DNA of 64,000 nucleotides from Coriolopsis trogii (lineage: Eukaryota > Basidiomycota > Agaricomycetes > Polyporales > Polyporaceae): the NCBI GenBank assembly GCA_020543525.1, contig JAHYIO010000033.1:1364001-1428000 (forward strand), in the 5' to 3' direction. The notes beneath the pieces were generated by a model, which was given only the letters and a program-made list of their open reading frames with translations, searched no databases and was not told the origin of the DNA. Positions 35,080 through 45,462 of the stretch are shown here, piece by piece. Made by a program: the position numbers and the translations under genes. Numbering within the stretch: position 1 is the stretch's first letter; the number at the start of each line of letters is the position of its first letter.

Positions 35080-36393
35080 TCAGCGCACAAGCCGCTTGAT
35101 GTGGCGTATGCCTTCCCGAGCTATCGCCATTGTATCATACACAACGCGTTCAGGAACTGACTCATCCCGAGAGCGAAGTCTCCAACGAAGGGACGCCGTG
35201 TTCAGGTTCGCGCGGATCTCCTGCCAGAGAGCTCGTGCACCCTCTGCCGTTACTCTCGCTGTGGGGTCCTTGTGTTTCGTAGCGTCGACGAGCTTGTCCA
35301 AAAAATCAACTCCATAGAATTTCTACGCAGATGAGTATTCCGGCTCATCGAGGGAATCTAGCACACACGTACCTCAGTGAACTCCTTTGCATAGACATCT
35401 CCGAGGGCGAAAACGTCGACCTTGAACGCATCATACGGAACGGTATCCGATAGCTCCGGCACTTGCTGACATCTTCCTCTCCTGCCCAACAGGAGGGGTG
35501 GTGAGGAGTCGTCTTTGAAGTGGTGTGATATGCCGAAGTCAATGAAGAAATATCGAACCGGCCGATCCGCGCGAGACAGTGGCTGCGCGTCGTACAGGAT
35601 GTCAGGGGTAGAGCTCGTTTGTACAGGATGGTACCCTTGAGGGTATAGAGGACTACCATCCATCATGATGTTGGCCGCAGCGATGTCCCTGTGCGAAGCC
35701 GTGTCACGGAGATTGGACCGAAGAGCTTCAGACATGCGTACCGATGTGCTATCCGGTGATGATGAAGAAATGCGAGTCCCTTGAGCTTCAGGTTAACACG
35801 ATAAATATGTACACCAAATGTTGATAACTCACTTTCAGTGTCTGTTCCACGAAATCAACCACTTCTACGATCGCTTCGAACGGGGGATCGTTCATAGGGC
35901 GCAGGTAGGGGGTAACCATAATGGTCGACGTCGGGTCAACTGGATCTGCAAACACATCCAAAAGTGGCAAGCAATGGTTGTCCGGATCGTCAATCTTGGT
36001 AAGGAAGCGTGATATCTCTATCTCTTTGTCCCTTTCTGTGACCTTGAGAGAAACACGGAAGTCGTCTTCTTCTCGTGTTGCGTCAATGACGTGCGGTAGC
36101 TGTGAGATGGTCAGCACAAATTTCGTCAAAAAGGTGGTAAGACTCGCCATAATAGAAACAGAATCCTCGCAGAACATGGGGTCGAGATTCGTGCCCTTCC
36201 ACGATGGTCGCCAGTCAGGCCGATACCGAGGCCGCAGGTAATAACCCTTCGATGCTAAAACTTTGTACCGATTCTGCCATAGAATCTCCGCAGGCATAAG
36301 ATCGTATGTTCCATCTTCTGTGACTCTCGCGTAGGCCTCTGCATATTTGGGCTCAATAAATGCATGGGATGGTAAACTTCTGGTTTTGTTCAT
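35080..36393 (-). CDS. Protein kinase-like protein, copy 1 of a duplicated pair
   Basis: Five exons give 371 aa: 36393-36148, 36099-35833, 35785-35742, 35688-35373, 35322-35080. It begins with a conserved fungal preface (PSWKGTNLDPMFCEDS, then LPHVIDATR). A possible ATP-binding Lys lies in VSLKV. The catalytic loop is AHRDIAAANIMMDG, the metal site FIDFG (residues 236-238), and the P+1 region VPELSDTVPYDAFKVDVFALG. The core is therefore complete. This is a large basidiomycete kinase-like family of unknown substrate. The intron that splits the HRD Arg codon is shared with copy 2. The first intron (36147-36100) has a GC donor where copy 2 has GT; it is 48 bp without a stop, so skipping the splice would only add 16 residues. 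It faces away from the membrane protein at 36882. Confidence 0.82.
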
Positions 36394-36881
36394 CACCAAT
36401 GCGGTGTGCCGGTTGGACAATCAGAGAAGGAGCGGTGGAGGGGTCTGAGAAAGATATAAGCTCTCAGATTGTCAGAGCAACGTGTGCGTATCACCGACCG
36501 AGTGTGCCGCGTTGATAGTTATAGAGCAGATGACAGTGACAAGCAAAGTCCACGTTCAGCGTTCCGTACAGTTTCACGGCGTTTACCACGGGCATCACGT
36601 GTTGTCAAACCCCGATCTAGATTGCGATGGACGGTTACTTGTCTTGGTTCATGCCTACTACTTGCGCTACTCCGACCGCAAGCTTCTTCGACGCCTCATG
36701 CATCAGACACCTTGCCCACTGGTCTTCGTAGGCCTCGTGGAGACACCGTGGTATGTGCTTATTACACGCGCAATCTCCACTGATACAGGGGACGTCCCCC
36801 CAAGTTTCCTCGCTCACACTGAGGTGAACCTACTGTCGAAGTCTTCCCCCCTCGCCGTCCCTACTTTGAACGGGACTCTCC
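36394..36881. promoter_or_regulatory. Divergent promoter of the first kinase/membrane-protein pair
   Basis: 488 bases separate the two start codons, close to the 519 bases in the second copy of the pair. The two genes very likely share control elements (inference from head-to-head placement conserved in both copies). Confidence 0.45.
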
Positions 36882-37987
36882 ATGGCAGACGCTGCTGATC
36901 TTGTTCTGGGAATATTGGGAATACTGCTCGGCCTGCTTCCCATCGCGATCTTTATCCATAAGAATGTGCCACTTGCGTACCTACGCCACTTTGACCAACT
37001 TGTCGACGAAACCGAAACTTTCCTTGCTTCACTCGAGGAGCAAGGAACTTTTTCGAAGCCGTCGACAGTCACTCATTTTCGCGCCAATTTGAAGAAGTCC
37101 GTTCTCTCCTTCGCATGCGCCACAGATGCTAATGGTATCTCGTCTCGCTCCAGGGCCCGGTCAGGGGCCGAAACGCTTAGACTGAAGACATACTGTGCTA
37201 GCTCCATATGTGCACAACTCCGTGGATTGTTTGGTGGTCTATCCTGGAAGCTGAGAGTGCAATGCCGGACAGTGATGAACTTGAGGGCAAGGATCTCTGT
37301 GAGTATCGGGCATGGACATTCCTCGGTTGTTCATCACTGACTCCCGTCAGACTACCGCGACAGAAGAGATTCACAAGAGGCAATCGGAGAGTGCATCATT
37401 ATCTCAAGGTGCGTGGTATAGGAATTGTTTGCTTTGTCGCCTAATTCGCGATTGTAGACTCCCAAGATGTCACGAAAGACCGAGCAGATGCGGTTGAACT
37501 TTCATCTGCATCTCCCAGTGAGATTCATGTGGCAGCCCTGTCCGTCTGTCCAGAAGGCTCCTTACCCCCCTCCGTCGATGTTGTTGCCGGCGAAGTCTCT
37601 TCCTCACCAAATCCTGAACCTACCCTTGCACGTTTGGAGCATCCTCACGGCTTCGCTCCTGAGAAACCCAAGACACGGCTCAACTCAGACGTAGTATACA
37701 TACGTCGCATCAAACGATATCAGTCCTTTCGCCCCTGCTCCCTCCCGTCGCTGACGAAGCTTGAACACCGCAAGAGCGGCCTGATACTAAGCGAAGATTA
37801 CAGACGTATTCTTCGCGCTCACACCCAGGACACCCTTATGTCCACTGACTCTGCACCGACGTCGGTCTCCAGCGCTTCCTGCAGCAGCCCCGATACTCTG
37901 CCGCTGTATACGAAGCACGACGGCAGGACGCATCGGAAGATCATTCCGCGTTGGGTGAAGAATACCTTCCGGATCCCATTTCGGTGA
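36882..37987 (+). CDS. Single-pass membrane protein with helical domain, copy 1 of a duplicated pair
   Basis: Four exons give 315 aa: 36882-37096, 37154-37298, 37351-37408, 37458-37987. A membrane helix lies at about residues 7-27 (LVLGILGILLGLLPIAIFI). A charged helical segment follows (HFDQLVDETETFLASLEEQG, then LRGLFGGLSWKLRVQ), and the last 150 residues are Ser/Pro-rich and basic, ending RIPFR. I do not recognise the family, though its exon pattern and the FGGLSWK/QGWWNGLS block match the gene at 40767. It may sit in a membrane with its helical part in the cytosol. The donor of the first intron (GTCCGT) is weak. The partner kinase lies head-to-head upstream. Confidence 0.65.
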
Positions 37988-38914
37988 TTCTCCGTGACCC
38001 CAAGCGTGCGGTCAGCCGTCGTGCCATGCACGTACGCGCGTCCTCTCTCGTCTCACGCCTCCATCGATCACGCTTAGCCTGCCGTGCTCTGCGAGGTACA
38101 TGGGGCTGTCCACCGTTGCGCGGCCCTGTGCATTATGGCATTCATTTTGGCCTCACGTTTGTGCGAGTCACTCTAGCGTGTTGCACGACCTGGGCAGCGT
38201 GCTGCTTGGGGCATGGACATGACTGCTCATTCGTCTATCTGTTTCTCGTAGTCCCGGTTTTACTACCCCGTGTTCCCAGACCTTGTCTCCCTTTCGCCTA
38301 GCTCCTTGTCACACGGTCCCCCTTCCGCATCGCTCCTCGTCCTCCGTTTTCTTTCACATTGCTGCCACCCATATGAGGATCTTCAGTTTCATCGCCGTTT
38401 CTGTCTACCCAATCTATGTATTGTCCCCCCCTATCCCGCATATCAGATACCGAATGGATTCAGTGTACCCTGCCCCACTTATTTGCATATGCGCTATTGT
38501 ATTGTCCTGTAGCCGATGAACTCCGTCAGCATTCACCGCCTAAAGCCCGTTTGAATCTCGCATCCCCGTCTAGTGTACCCGGGTCTCCCCCCCTGGTTGC
38601 TGACCTGTTGTACGTAGAGGTTTTTTTTGGAATCCGTGTTTATTGCCCGGCAGGGCCGCGCCCTATGGTAGGCAATGCACTACACTCGCATCCCCGCATA
38701 GCTCATGATGCTCTACATACAGCTGCGAGCGCTGTCAATGATATGATTAGGAAACCGACACCAAGTGGCAGACAGAGCCCCGCAAGGCATTTATGAGCGG
38801 TGTACCGAGTTGCTTACGCGCATTCTCCGGCAAAATAAGTAGAATCATTGCTTGACTGAAAGAAACGTGCCACGCATAGATAGAGATCATGACGAGTTCC
38901 TAAACTTCAGGAAA
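37988..38914. other. Intergenic region between the two duplicated pairs
   Basis: It is pyrimidine-rich at 38220-38420, with short open frames that reflect base bias only. No gene or repeat end seen. Confidence 0.5.
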
Positions 38915-40247
38915 CTAGGACACCAAACGCTTTAGGTGGTAGAACCCTTCGCGAGCCGCGGCGACTGTGTCGTAAACAACGCGTTGCGGAGCAGATTCCG
39001 TGCGCGATCGAAGTCTCCAGCGGAGGGAGAGGCTGTTTATTTGGGGACGTATGCCTTGGAATATCTTCTGCGCCTCAATACTAGTGGGCCGCGCCGCAGG
39101 AGATACTTGCTTCATAGCGTCCATGAGGGGTTGTAGAAACTCCATACTATCATATTTCTGTAGAACATGTTGAACGTCGACCCTATCATCCCGGTAGACA
39201 TCGGCGGATGTTATGGCTCACTTGGAGGAACTCTTTGTCGTAAACGTTCCCGAGCGCAAATACGTCCGCTTTGAACGCGTCGTAGGGAACGTCTACGGAG
39301 AGCTCTGGGATCGCCTTGTCGCGTCCCACAACTCCAACGACGTATGTTGGACAGCCTTCTGGAAATAGCACCGAGAGCCCGAAGTCGATGAAAAGATACC
39401 GCACTGGATGATCCGTTCATGAGCGAGGCGTTAGCTCATAGATAGCGTCCGGGGAATAGTGACGCCGCATAGGATGATGTCTTTCTGGAAACAGAGGGCG
39501 GCCATCCATCAAGATGTTCGCGGCAGCAATGTCTCCGCATAGAGGGGTAAGTGAACACTTCGTAAGACTAAGTTGAGGGAGAATGACCTATGAGCTACGC
39601 GGTGGGCGTGCATGAAGACGAGTCCCTGTCCAATAAGTTAGGGTAGGAATTTAGAGAGCAAACCAATGACTCACTTCAAGCGTTTGATTGACGAAATCGA
39701 GAACTTCGCTCACGTTTCCAAGCTCGGGGTCGTTGAAGGGACGTAGGTAGGGCATGACCATGAAGGTGATCTCGGGCTCTGCGGAGTGGCCGAACACATC
39801 GAGTAGAGTAGCGCAATAATTTTCCTCTATGTCTATATCGGAGAGAAAACGAGCGATATCAATCTCTTGTTGGCCAGTCCGAGGGCTCTTAATCGTAACC
39901 AGCCGACCATCGTCGCGACCCGTCGCATCAATGATGTGCGGATACTGCCAGAAACAGCGTAAGGTCACTCACAATCATAGCAAAGTTAAGCTCACATTGA
40001 GGATGATCGAATCTTCGCAATACGTGGGGTTGAGATTCGTTCCGAGCCAAGAGGGTTTCCAACCCTCTCTGTACCGCGGACGTAAAATATAGCCGTGACT
40101 TTCGAGGACATGTTGACGACGCATCCAGAGCTTCTCAGCCTCTAGAAGCTCATAGATACCCTTCTTCGTGGCTTCTGCATAGCTCTGGGCGACATCCGGG
40201 TCGAGGAACGCGTAGCTGGGTAGGGACCTGGGGGGCTGTTTGCTCAT
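38915..40247 (-). pseudogene. Protein kinase-like gene, copy 2, disrupted
   Basis: Recognisable exons: 40247-39996 (from MSKQPPRSLPSYAFLDPD), 39944-39675 (YPHIIDATG, VMPYLRPFNDPE), 39625-about 39588, about 39534-39222 and 39157-38915, parallel to the gene at 35080-36393. Two lesions break it. The intron that splits the HRD Arg codon ends in GG instead of AG (at 39536-39535), so the HRD cannot be formed by normal splicing; a cryptic in-frame TTAG acceptor inside the intron would insert about 11 residues and still lose the Arg. An in-frame TGA at 39419-39417 then stops translation before FIDFG. The catalytic half would be lost. It could still yield a truncated N-terminal protein. Confidence 0.75.
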
Positions 40248-40766
40248 ATATAATGACTACCGTTGCTTTGATGGAGTCGACCGTGAGCTGTGGTTGGCAA
40301 AGTTCAACTCAAGCCAGAAGTTTGGTGTCGAAGTAAAGGAGACAAAAGTTGTTTGAGTCCATGCCCTGCCAGTGTCCGTCGGGTGGATGGAAGACTCGTG
40401 CGGGAAACAAACGAAGACAAATACGCATTGCACCCCGACGTAGCGCTCGTGGCAGTTTGGGTCCCAATGAGGAAGGTCCGACTCACGCTCATACCAGACA
40501 CCACTGCCTCCGAAAATACTCCTCTTCGCTCTGATCCACGAGGACTTAGGACGACTTCCTGCGAGTCATGCTACTACTGCATGGTGAACGTCCTGTGGTG
40601 GTGAAGGGAGACCCTATAAAAGCCAGGTTGATGGACGCTGTTCACCCCTACCCTTCGTACGTCGTCGACTTGAATGCCACTACCAGTGGCATCAGCACCC
40701 CTCTCCATATTCCAGAGCTACACTGCGCTATCTCAAGTATTCCTTCTCATCGCGTCGTATCCTCCC
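40248..40766. promoter_or_regulatory. Divergent promoter of the second kinase/membrane-protein pair
   Basis: 519 bases lie between the two start codons of the second, damaged pair, matching the layout of the first pair at 36394-36881. No obvious shared motif could be picked out by eye. Confidence 0.35.
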
Positions 40767-41851
40767 ATGTGCGACAACGGATTCAATATCTGGGGCGTTA
40801 TATCAGGCGCTATCGGTACGCTAACAATCTACCAGCTTCTGCGCCCGCTACGCGGCCTCTTGCCCAATGCTAGGCTTTATAACTTAGAGCGCACACTGGC
40901 CGAAACAGAGAGTCTGTTTCGCTCAGCCACAGACGACGGTCTTCTCACACATGGGCAACGTCTCGAGTACTATCAGTCGTCTTTGTCCAGGTGCGCTCCC
41001 CCTCCCATGACTCCCCTTCTGAATACGACGGTGCTGACTGAGGTTTCACTTTTCATTCAAGCTTTCGAGGACGTACCCATCAGTATAGGAGCAGTACGCT
41101 TGGCGCAAAGTCATTCTTATCACAGTTTCAAGGCTGGTGGAACGGTTTGTCGCGCGATATCTCTGTCTTATGCAAAGAAGTAGAGAACGTCCGGTGAGAG
41201 ATATCTGTGAGTTACTCTGTAACTACTGATTGAATCTCAGACTCATACTTCTACTAGGAAGATAGTTCGTCAACAAGGTCTCGGCTTAGCGGAATCACCG
41301 TCATAGCTCGAGAAGCGTCAAGCGATGGAGAGGTAGTGTCCTCTCACCCAACTACCGCCGTATCAACTCTGTCGATCACACACATCACCCATGACCCTCT
41401 CGAGTCATTGCGAAGCGATACTGGGTTGTCGACTCCCGATGTCGACACACTCCTTGCTCATGACAGCACCCGGACTACCGCCGTATCACGCACATCTTCC
41501 ACAAATTCAGCTAGGCGTCGCCACATGTCTGGTCTCATTCGAGCGGACGCAGATGCTCGTTCGCGCGCTATGGTACACCTCTTGCGGAGGATACAGAAGA
41601 TTCTGGCGGACCAAGGCATCTCTCCAGCCCTTCTCATGCAACTCTCTGCATCCGATGCCCGGACGTCCTCGTATAGAGGCACCCGTCACGGCCTCAGGTT
41701 CGCTCGAACCCGTCGTTCCGGCACGAGCACAAGCTCTACAGCTCCTCTTCTAGCTAACTTCAATACAACCGCGGACGTCCTCACAGGACAAACCGTTGTC
41801 AGGGATGGTGCCCCGTATTGCTCTGAACCCGAATCATATGTAGCAGCATGA
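40767..41851 (+). pseudogene. Membrane/helical protein gene, copy 2, probably disrupted
   Basis: Likely exons: 40767-40990 (MCDNGF, with a weak hydrophobic stretch IWGVISGAIGTLTIYQLL), 41062-about 41206 (FQGWWNGLSRDISVLCKEV), and from about 41258 to 41851 (EDSSST through ESYVAA). By alignment with the gene at 36882 the second exon should run to the GTGAGT at 41207, but an in-frame TGA at 41195-41197 interrupts it. The nearby alternative donor at 41194 does not restore frame with any acceptor I can see. The C-terminal exon has no stop and keeps a Ser/Thr/Arg-rich composition, so decay may be recent or the model may miss an exon. Confidence 0.5.
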
Positions 41852-42311
41852 TTTTGGAACACAGTATCAGGGCTGCAGCCTGCTCCCAGTATTCACTCCC
41901 TCGTCTTGGCACTCTGTCGTAATCTGGTTCTGCTTGCATGTCTTCTCTATACTGCCCACCGTCCTATCACGCTCTTGGAATCACAACTATCATGCCACAT
42001 GAATCAATCGCTATGACAATCTTCTTTGTCCATCTACCTGCCCCCACTATTGCATCCCGCACTACGTGCGGACATTGAGTGATCGCAGCCTTGCAGTGAC
42101 AGATAGATACACGTTACGGAGTTGGGAGTACCACGCATTCACGTACATTTAACGTGACGTCGTCGTCGCAGACACAACGCGCTCCCGTAGTGCAATTCAA
42201 CACAGTGTCGTGTTGATACGCAACAATCTGATTAGCCTGTCGGCAATACTATAGTACTTCATGACCGACAGATTAACGTGAGCAGCGTTGTGCGCTCATC
42301 GCGCCCCAACC
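41852..42311. other. Intergenic region
   Basis: Convergent gap between the second membrane-protein copy (plus) and the hydrolase (minus). Nothing recognised. Confidence 0.5.
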
Positions 42312-43680
42312 TCACGCGCTTTGACCAAGCAGCCATCTCAGACCATCCCGCTCATCGCGGTCAATATTGAGTGAGGTAGAAAGGCCTGGGAATGTATAGT
42401 GGGAGCCGTGTATCCATCCAGGATACCTCACAGTCGGCCCGCAATATTAGCACAGTAACACGCAGACAGGCACAAGAAGTCTGTCAGACTCACTTGATGA
42501 TCTTCGTCTCGACCCCTGCCTCTCGCAGAGCTTTCTCATACACGACACCGTCGTCGCGAAGCGGATCGCACTCCATCACCTGGATGAAGGCGCGCGGGAG
42601 CCCCGCATGCGACGTCGCATTGAGCGGGAAGATGCGCGTATCCGTCTTGCCGTCGGGTGGGATGTACGCCTCTGCCACCGCTCATCAGCTCAGAGACCGC
42701 GTCGCGAGGAAGGAGCGCACGCACCGAGGTAGAAACCGACATTGTCAGCGTTGAACAAAGGGACGGCCTTATTCTCCTCGAACGACCGGTGCTCTGCCTT
42801 GTACTTCTCCGGCACCGCAGAGGGATGTACGACGACGGGCTCACGGAGGTATTGGCCGGTTATCGTGCGGCCCGTAAAGGAGGGGTCGTCACGCGCTTTG
42901 AGAGCGATAGCCGCGGTGAGGTTCGCGCCTGCGGAATCGCCCCCTAGGATGAAGCCCTTATTAAGGTCGATACCAAGCTCTGATGCGTGTTCCGCTACCT
43001 GGTAGGAAGTTAGTTACTAAGGAATACTCTCGCATACCGATGAGACGTGCCCATTTTACTCCGGCATAGCTATCGTCAAAGGGGGTCGGGAATGGATGCT
43101 CTGGACTGTGCCTATCGTTCAAGGGATGTGCTTAGTACCCCATTAGAGCCTACTTTGCGAGAGGAAGAAGCACCTGTAGTTCACGTTCACTACGGCGATC
43201 TGCAGGTCTACTGCGATCGTGCGCAGGTGAGGGTCGTCAATCTCGACGTCCCCATTCCGCCATCCTGCTCAGAAGCGATGATTAGCAGTCGTGTCAACTT
43301 CCATCGCATCAGATGGTTTCACCTCCGCCGTGCAACCAAACAAATACAGGATACGTATGGTTGGCGTCACCATCCTTACCAGTAGGAAAAATGCACCGGG
43401 CTACGTTCTCGGCACCTTCTACAGGCACGAGATTGTCCACCACGTTGTATTGAGAGTCTGGAAGGATGCAATAAGATGACGTGGTTCGAAACGGATCACA
43501 ATCGAGGTGCGTACCTGGCGGAAGGCGCTGCGCATAATATTCGGTGATTCCAGAGAGGAAAAGCTTTGAGAGCTTGCGCTCAAGCTGCAGAGGATCGACG
43601 CCTTCGAGTGGCGGTGCTGGTGCTTGTGAGAGGAGAGGATGAGTCGCCAGCGCGGCAGCAAGCTCAGGATCCAGGCTCAT
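42312..43680 (-). CDS. Alpha/beta hydrolase (HSL-like, HGGG family)
   Basis: Seven exons give 339 aa: 43680-43515, 43457-43323, 43264-43174, 43111-43051, 42998-42725, 42671-42494, 42426-42312. The oxyanion-hole motif is FVWLHGGGWRNGD, the nucleophile elbow GGDSAGANL, the acid lies in the CDPLRDDG block, and the His in YPGWIHGSH near the end, so the triad is complete. NYRHSPEHPFPTPFDD is the usual conserved stretch after the first exons. Members cleave carboxyl esters, lactones or carbamates, often on xenobiotics or secondary metabolites; no signal peptide is seen, so it is probably cytosolic. All exon phases agree only if the fourth intron uses a GC donor (43050-42999, TGG|GCACGT), which restores WVAEHASELG. 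Confidence 0.9.
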
Positions 43681-44496
43681 ATCTGTAGCGGTATCGTAGA
43701 AAGACGGGGTTGAGAGCGGATCGCGAGGAGTTTGTTATATGACACTGGAGAGTCCTGGAGTTATATAGGAACCAGTTGTCCCAACTCGGGAATGGTAACG
43801 TCTACACCTATTGATCGTTGCATGACAGAGCAAGTCGAGGAGGGCTTGGTGATGCATGATCACAACACAATCATTTGATTGTGCAACCGAACAGTATGAG
43901 CGGGGTCAACCAATGTCCGAGTCAAGCGCAGTGACTCGGAAGCCGAGCGTGGGTGTCGTGAAGGCCAATCGGTGTTTGGTAGGCTCGTTAGTACTATCCG
44001 TTACCAGCCAGTCGGGTTTCAAGCTCCGTCCCATCACGTCGACCGCCTGGTTTCGAGTCTAGGTGGTTGGTGACATTCGACCTACACATACGCAAATTTG
44101 GGCACGTCATTCACCGGACTTCACTTGTGCACTTGTGCGTCTGTGTTCGACGACAGCGGCGTCTGTGCATTCAGTGAATGATGTGGGCTTGTCGTATTCA
44201 AGCCGTGTATGAAGTGCTAAAGTGTCAATGAATGGGATATTCGGTCGGCCAGAGAACGGCCACGTCGTGTCATAACTCGGATTTGGGTAAGACGACTGTA
44301 GTAATCATCGCTATATTGCCCTCACGCCCATAATATCTCGCGATTAGTGTACGTATACATCTTTTGAGCCAGACGTGTAAGACTGGGGTTCAAGCCCCGA
44401 TGAGAGGCGTCGTCACGGTGAACATGCGGGGCAACTTCAACTTGTAGAAAGTCTCGCACCTGAAAAGCCGCCGCTGACCGGAGTCAGAGCCTTTGC
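43681..44496. other. Intergenic region
   Basis: No gene recognised. A T-loop-like stretch near 44393-44402 does not belong to a complete tRNA. Confidence 0.5.
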
Positions 44497-44518
44497 ACGT
44501 TTGGAGCCATATACAATC

Positions 44519-44563
44519 GGACAAAAAAGTCCCAGGTTTATTAAACCTCGGGACATTTTTGTC
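44519..44563. repeat. Left palindrome of the fold-back element
   Basis: A 45-base near-palindrome runs from GGACAAAAAAGTCCC through a TTTATTAAA centre to a mirrored CGGGACATTTTTGTC. It has one or two mismatches and would form a strong hairpin. Confidence 0.9.
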
Positions 44564-44960
44564 TACCTACCGCCCACCCCCAAGTGTACTCGCACCATTC
44601 ACCTCATTTTGGAGGCTCAAAAATCGCTAGGCGCAGTGTATAATAGGCTCGGACGCATGCGCGCGCGCGTCCGAAGGTGTGAGGGACGACTACGAGAGAG
44701 GGAACGATGACGGGAGATAGAGAGACGCCAGGCGGCGCGGAGCTCTAAAAGGCAATCGCGACGGGCGGGAAGTCTTGAGCGCCTGTATCATCCCATGCTT
44801 CCAAATCAGGAATCATCCCGCCTCGTCGTTGTCCGTCGCTCATGCCATCCCAGCGGTCTTCAGGGCCCCCAAGACAGTCCCTATTCAATCCAATCAGCAC
44901 AATGCGATGGTAGGAAAATGGGCGGGGGGGCAGCAACGTGCTACAACAGACGAGGGAGGC

Positions 44961-45006
44961 GGACAAAAAAGTCCCAAGGTTTATTAAACCTGGGACTTTT
45001 TTGTCC
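44961..45006. repeat. Right palindrome of the fold-back element
   Basis: A 46-base near-perfect palindrome from GGACAAAAAAGTCCC to its mirror GGGACTTTTTTGTCC, again around TTTATTAAA. It is nearly identical to the left palindrome. Confidence 0.95.
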
Positions 45007-45028
45007 GATTGTAGAGCCTCCACGTTTG

Positions 45029-45462
45029 ACCTCTCGCAAATGGCGCGTTATGCACTCTGCTTTTTGACTTCGACTTGGATGTGACGGAGAAACACGATGA
45101 GACCGAGAAGGCTACGAGAAAGTGTGGTAAGCGTTCAGATTTCGGATAGGCGATTGGTCGGGAGAGCCTCCGTCCTGCAAGATCTAATCTGATAACGAAT
45201 TGGCCACGCCTGGTCAGTGGTCACTAACTTACAGACATTGCAAGCCATGCTCATGCAAGAGGTGCTGCTCAGAGCCACGGAGAACAAATCAAGTGTATGA
45301 GCATAGGTGAAGCACATAGCGTTACATATTAATCCGTAATGGACAGAAGTAACGTGACAGAGACTCAGCATGTACTCTACATCCACGGCGAGTGGGGTAC
45401 GAGGGGTCTCCAAACCCGCACAAAACGCGATCGTCTTCAGTGTCGCCACACGAGGTGTGCAA
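45029..45462. other. Intergenic region
   Basis: Nothing recognised between the fold-back element and the stop codon of the DUF7330 gene. Confidence 0.5.

Larger units (their letters stand above)
35080..41851. repeat. Tandem duplication of a divergent two-gene unit
   Basis: Unit 1 (35080-37987) and unit 2 (38915-41851) each hold a kinase on the minus strand and a membrane/helical protein on the plus strand, starting head to head about 0.5 kb apart. Kinase exon sizes match (246/252, 267/270, last exon 243/243 bp), as does the splitting of the HRD codon by an intron. Nucleotide divergence is high, so the duplication is old. Unit 2 is damaged. Confidence 0.8.
44497..45028. mobile_element. Fold-back inverted-repeat (MITE-like) element
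   Basis: Both ends carry the same sequence in opposite orientation: ACGTTTGGAG then TACAATCGGACAAAAAAG on the left, and its complement on the right (CTTTTTTGTCCGATTGTA, then CCTCCACGT). Each end is itself a near-perfect palindrome centred on TTTATTAAA. The interior of about 390 bp has no coding potential. This is how a small non-autonomous terminal-inverted-repeat element would look. I see no clear target-site duplication. Confidence 0.6.

Noticed and set aside
35080..41851. Idea that the duplicated kinase/membrane-protein pair is a toxin-antidote or spore-killer type element
   Set aside because: Nothing in the proteins points to toxicity; gene pairing and decay of one copy alone do not support that claim.
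44380..44405. tRNA-like T-loop (GGGGTTCAAGCCCC)
   Set aside because: No matching acceptor stem, D arm or anticodon arm could be built around it.
44745..45023. Minus-strand open frame of 92 codons inside the fold-back element
   Set aside because: Its start lies in the palindrome, it matches no transposase, and no splice sites extend it.
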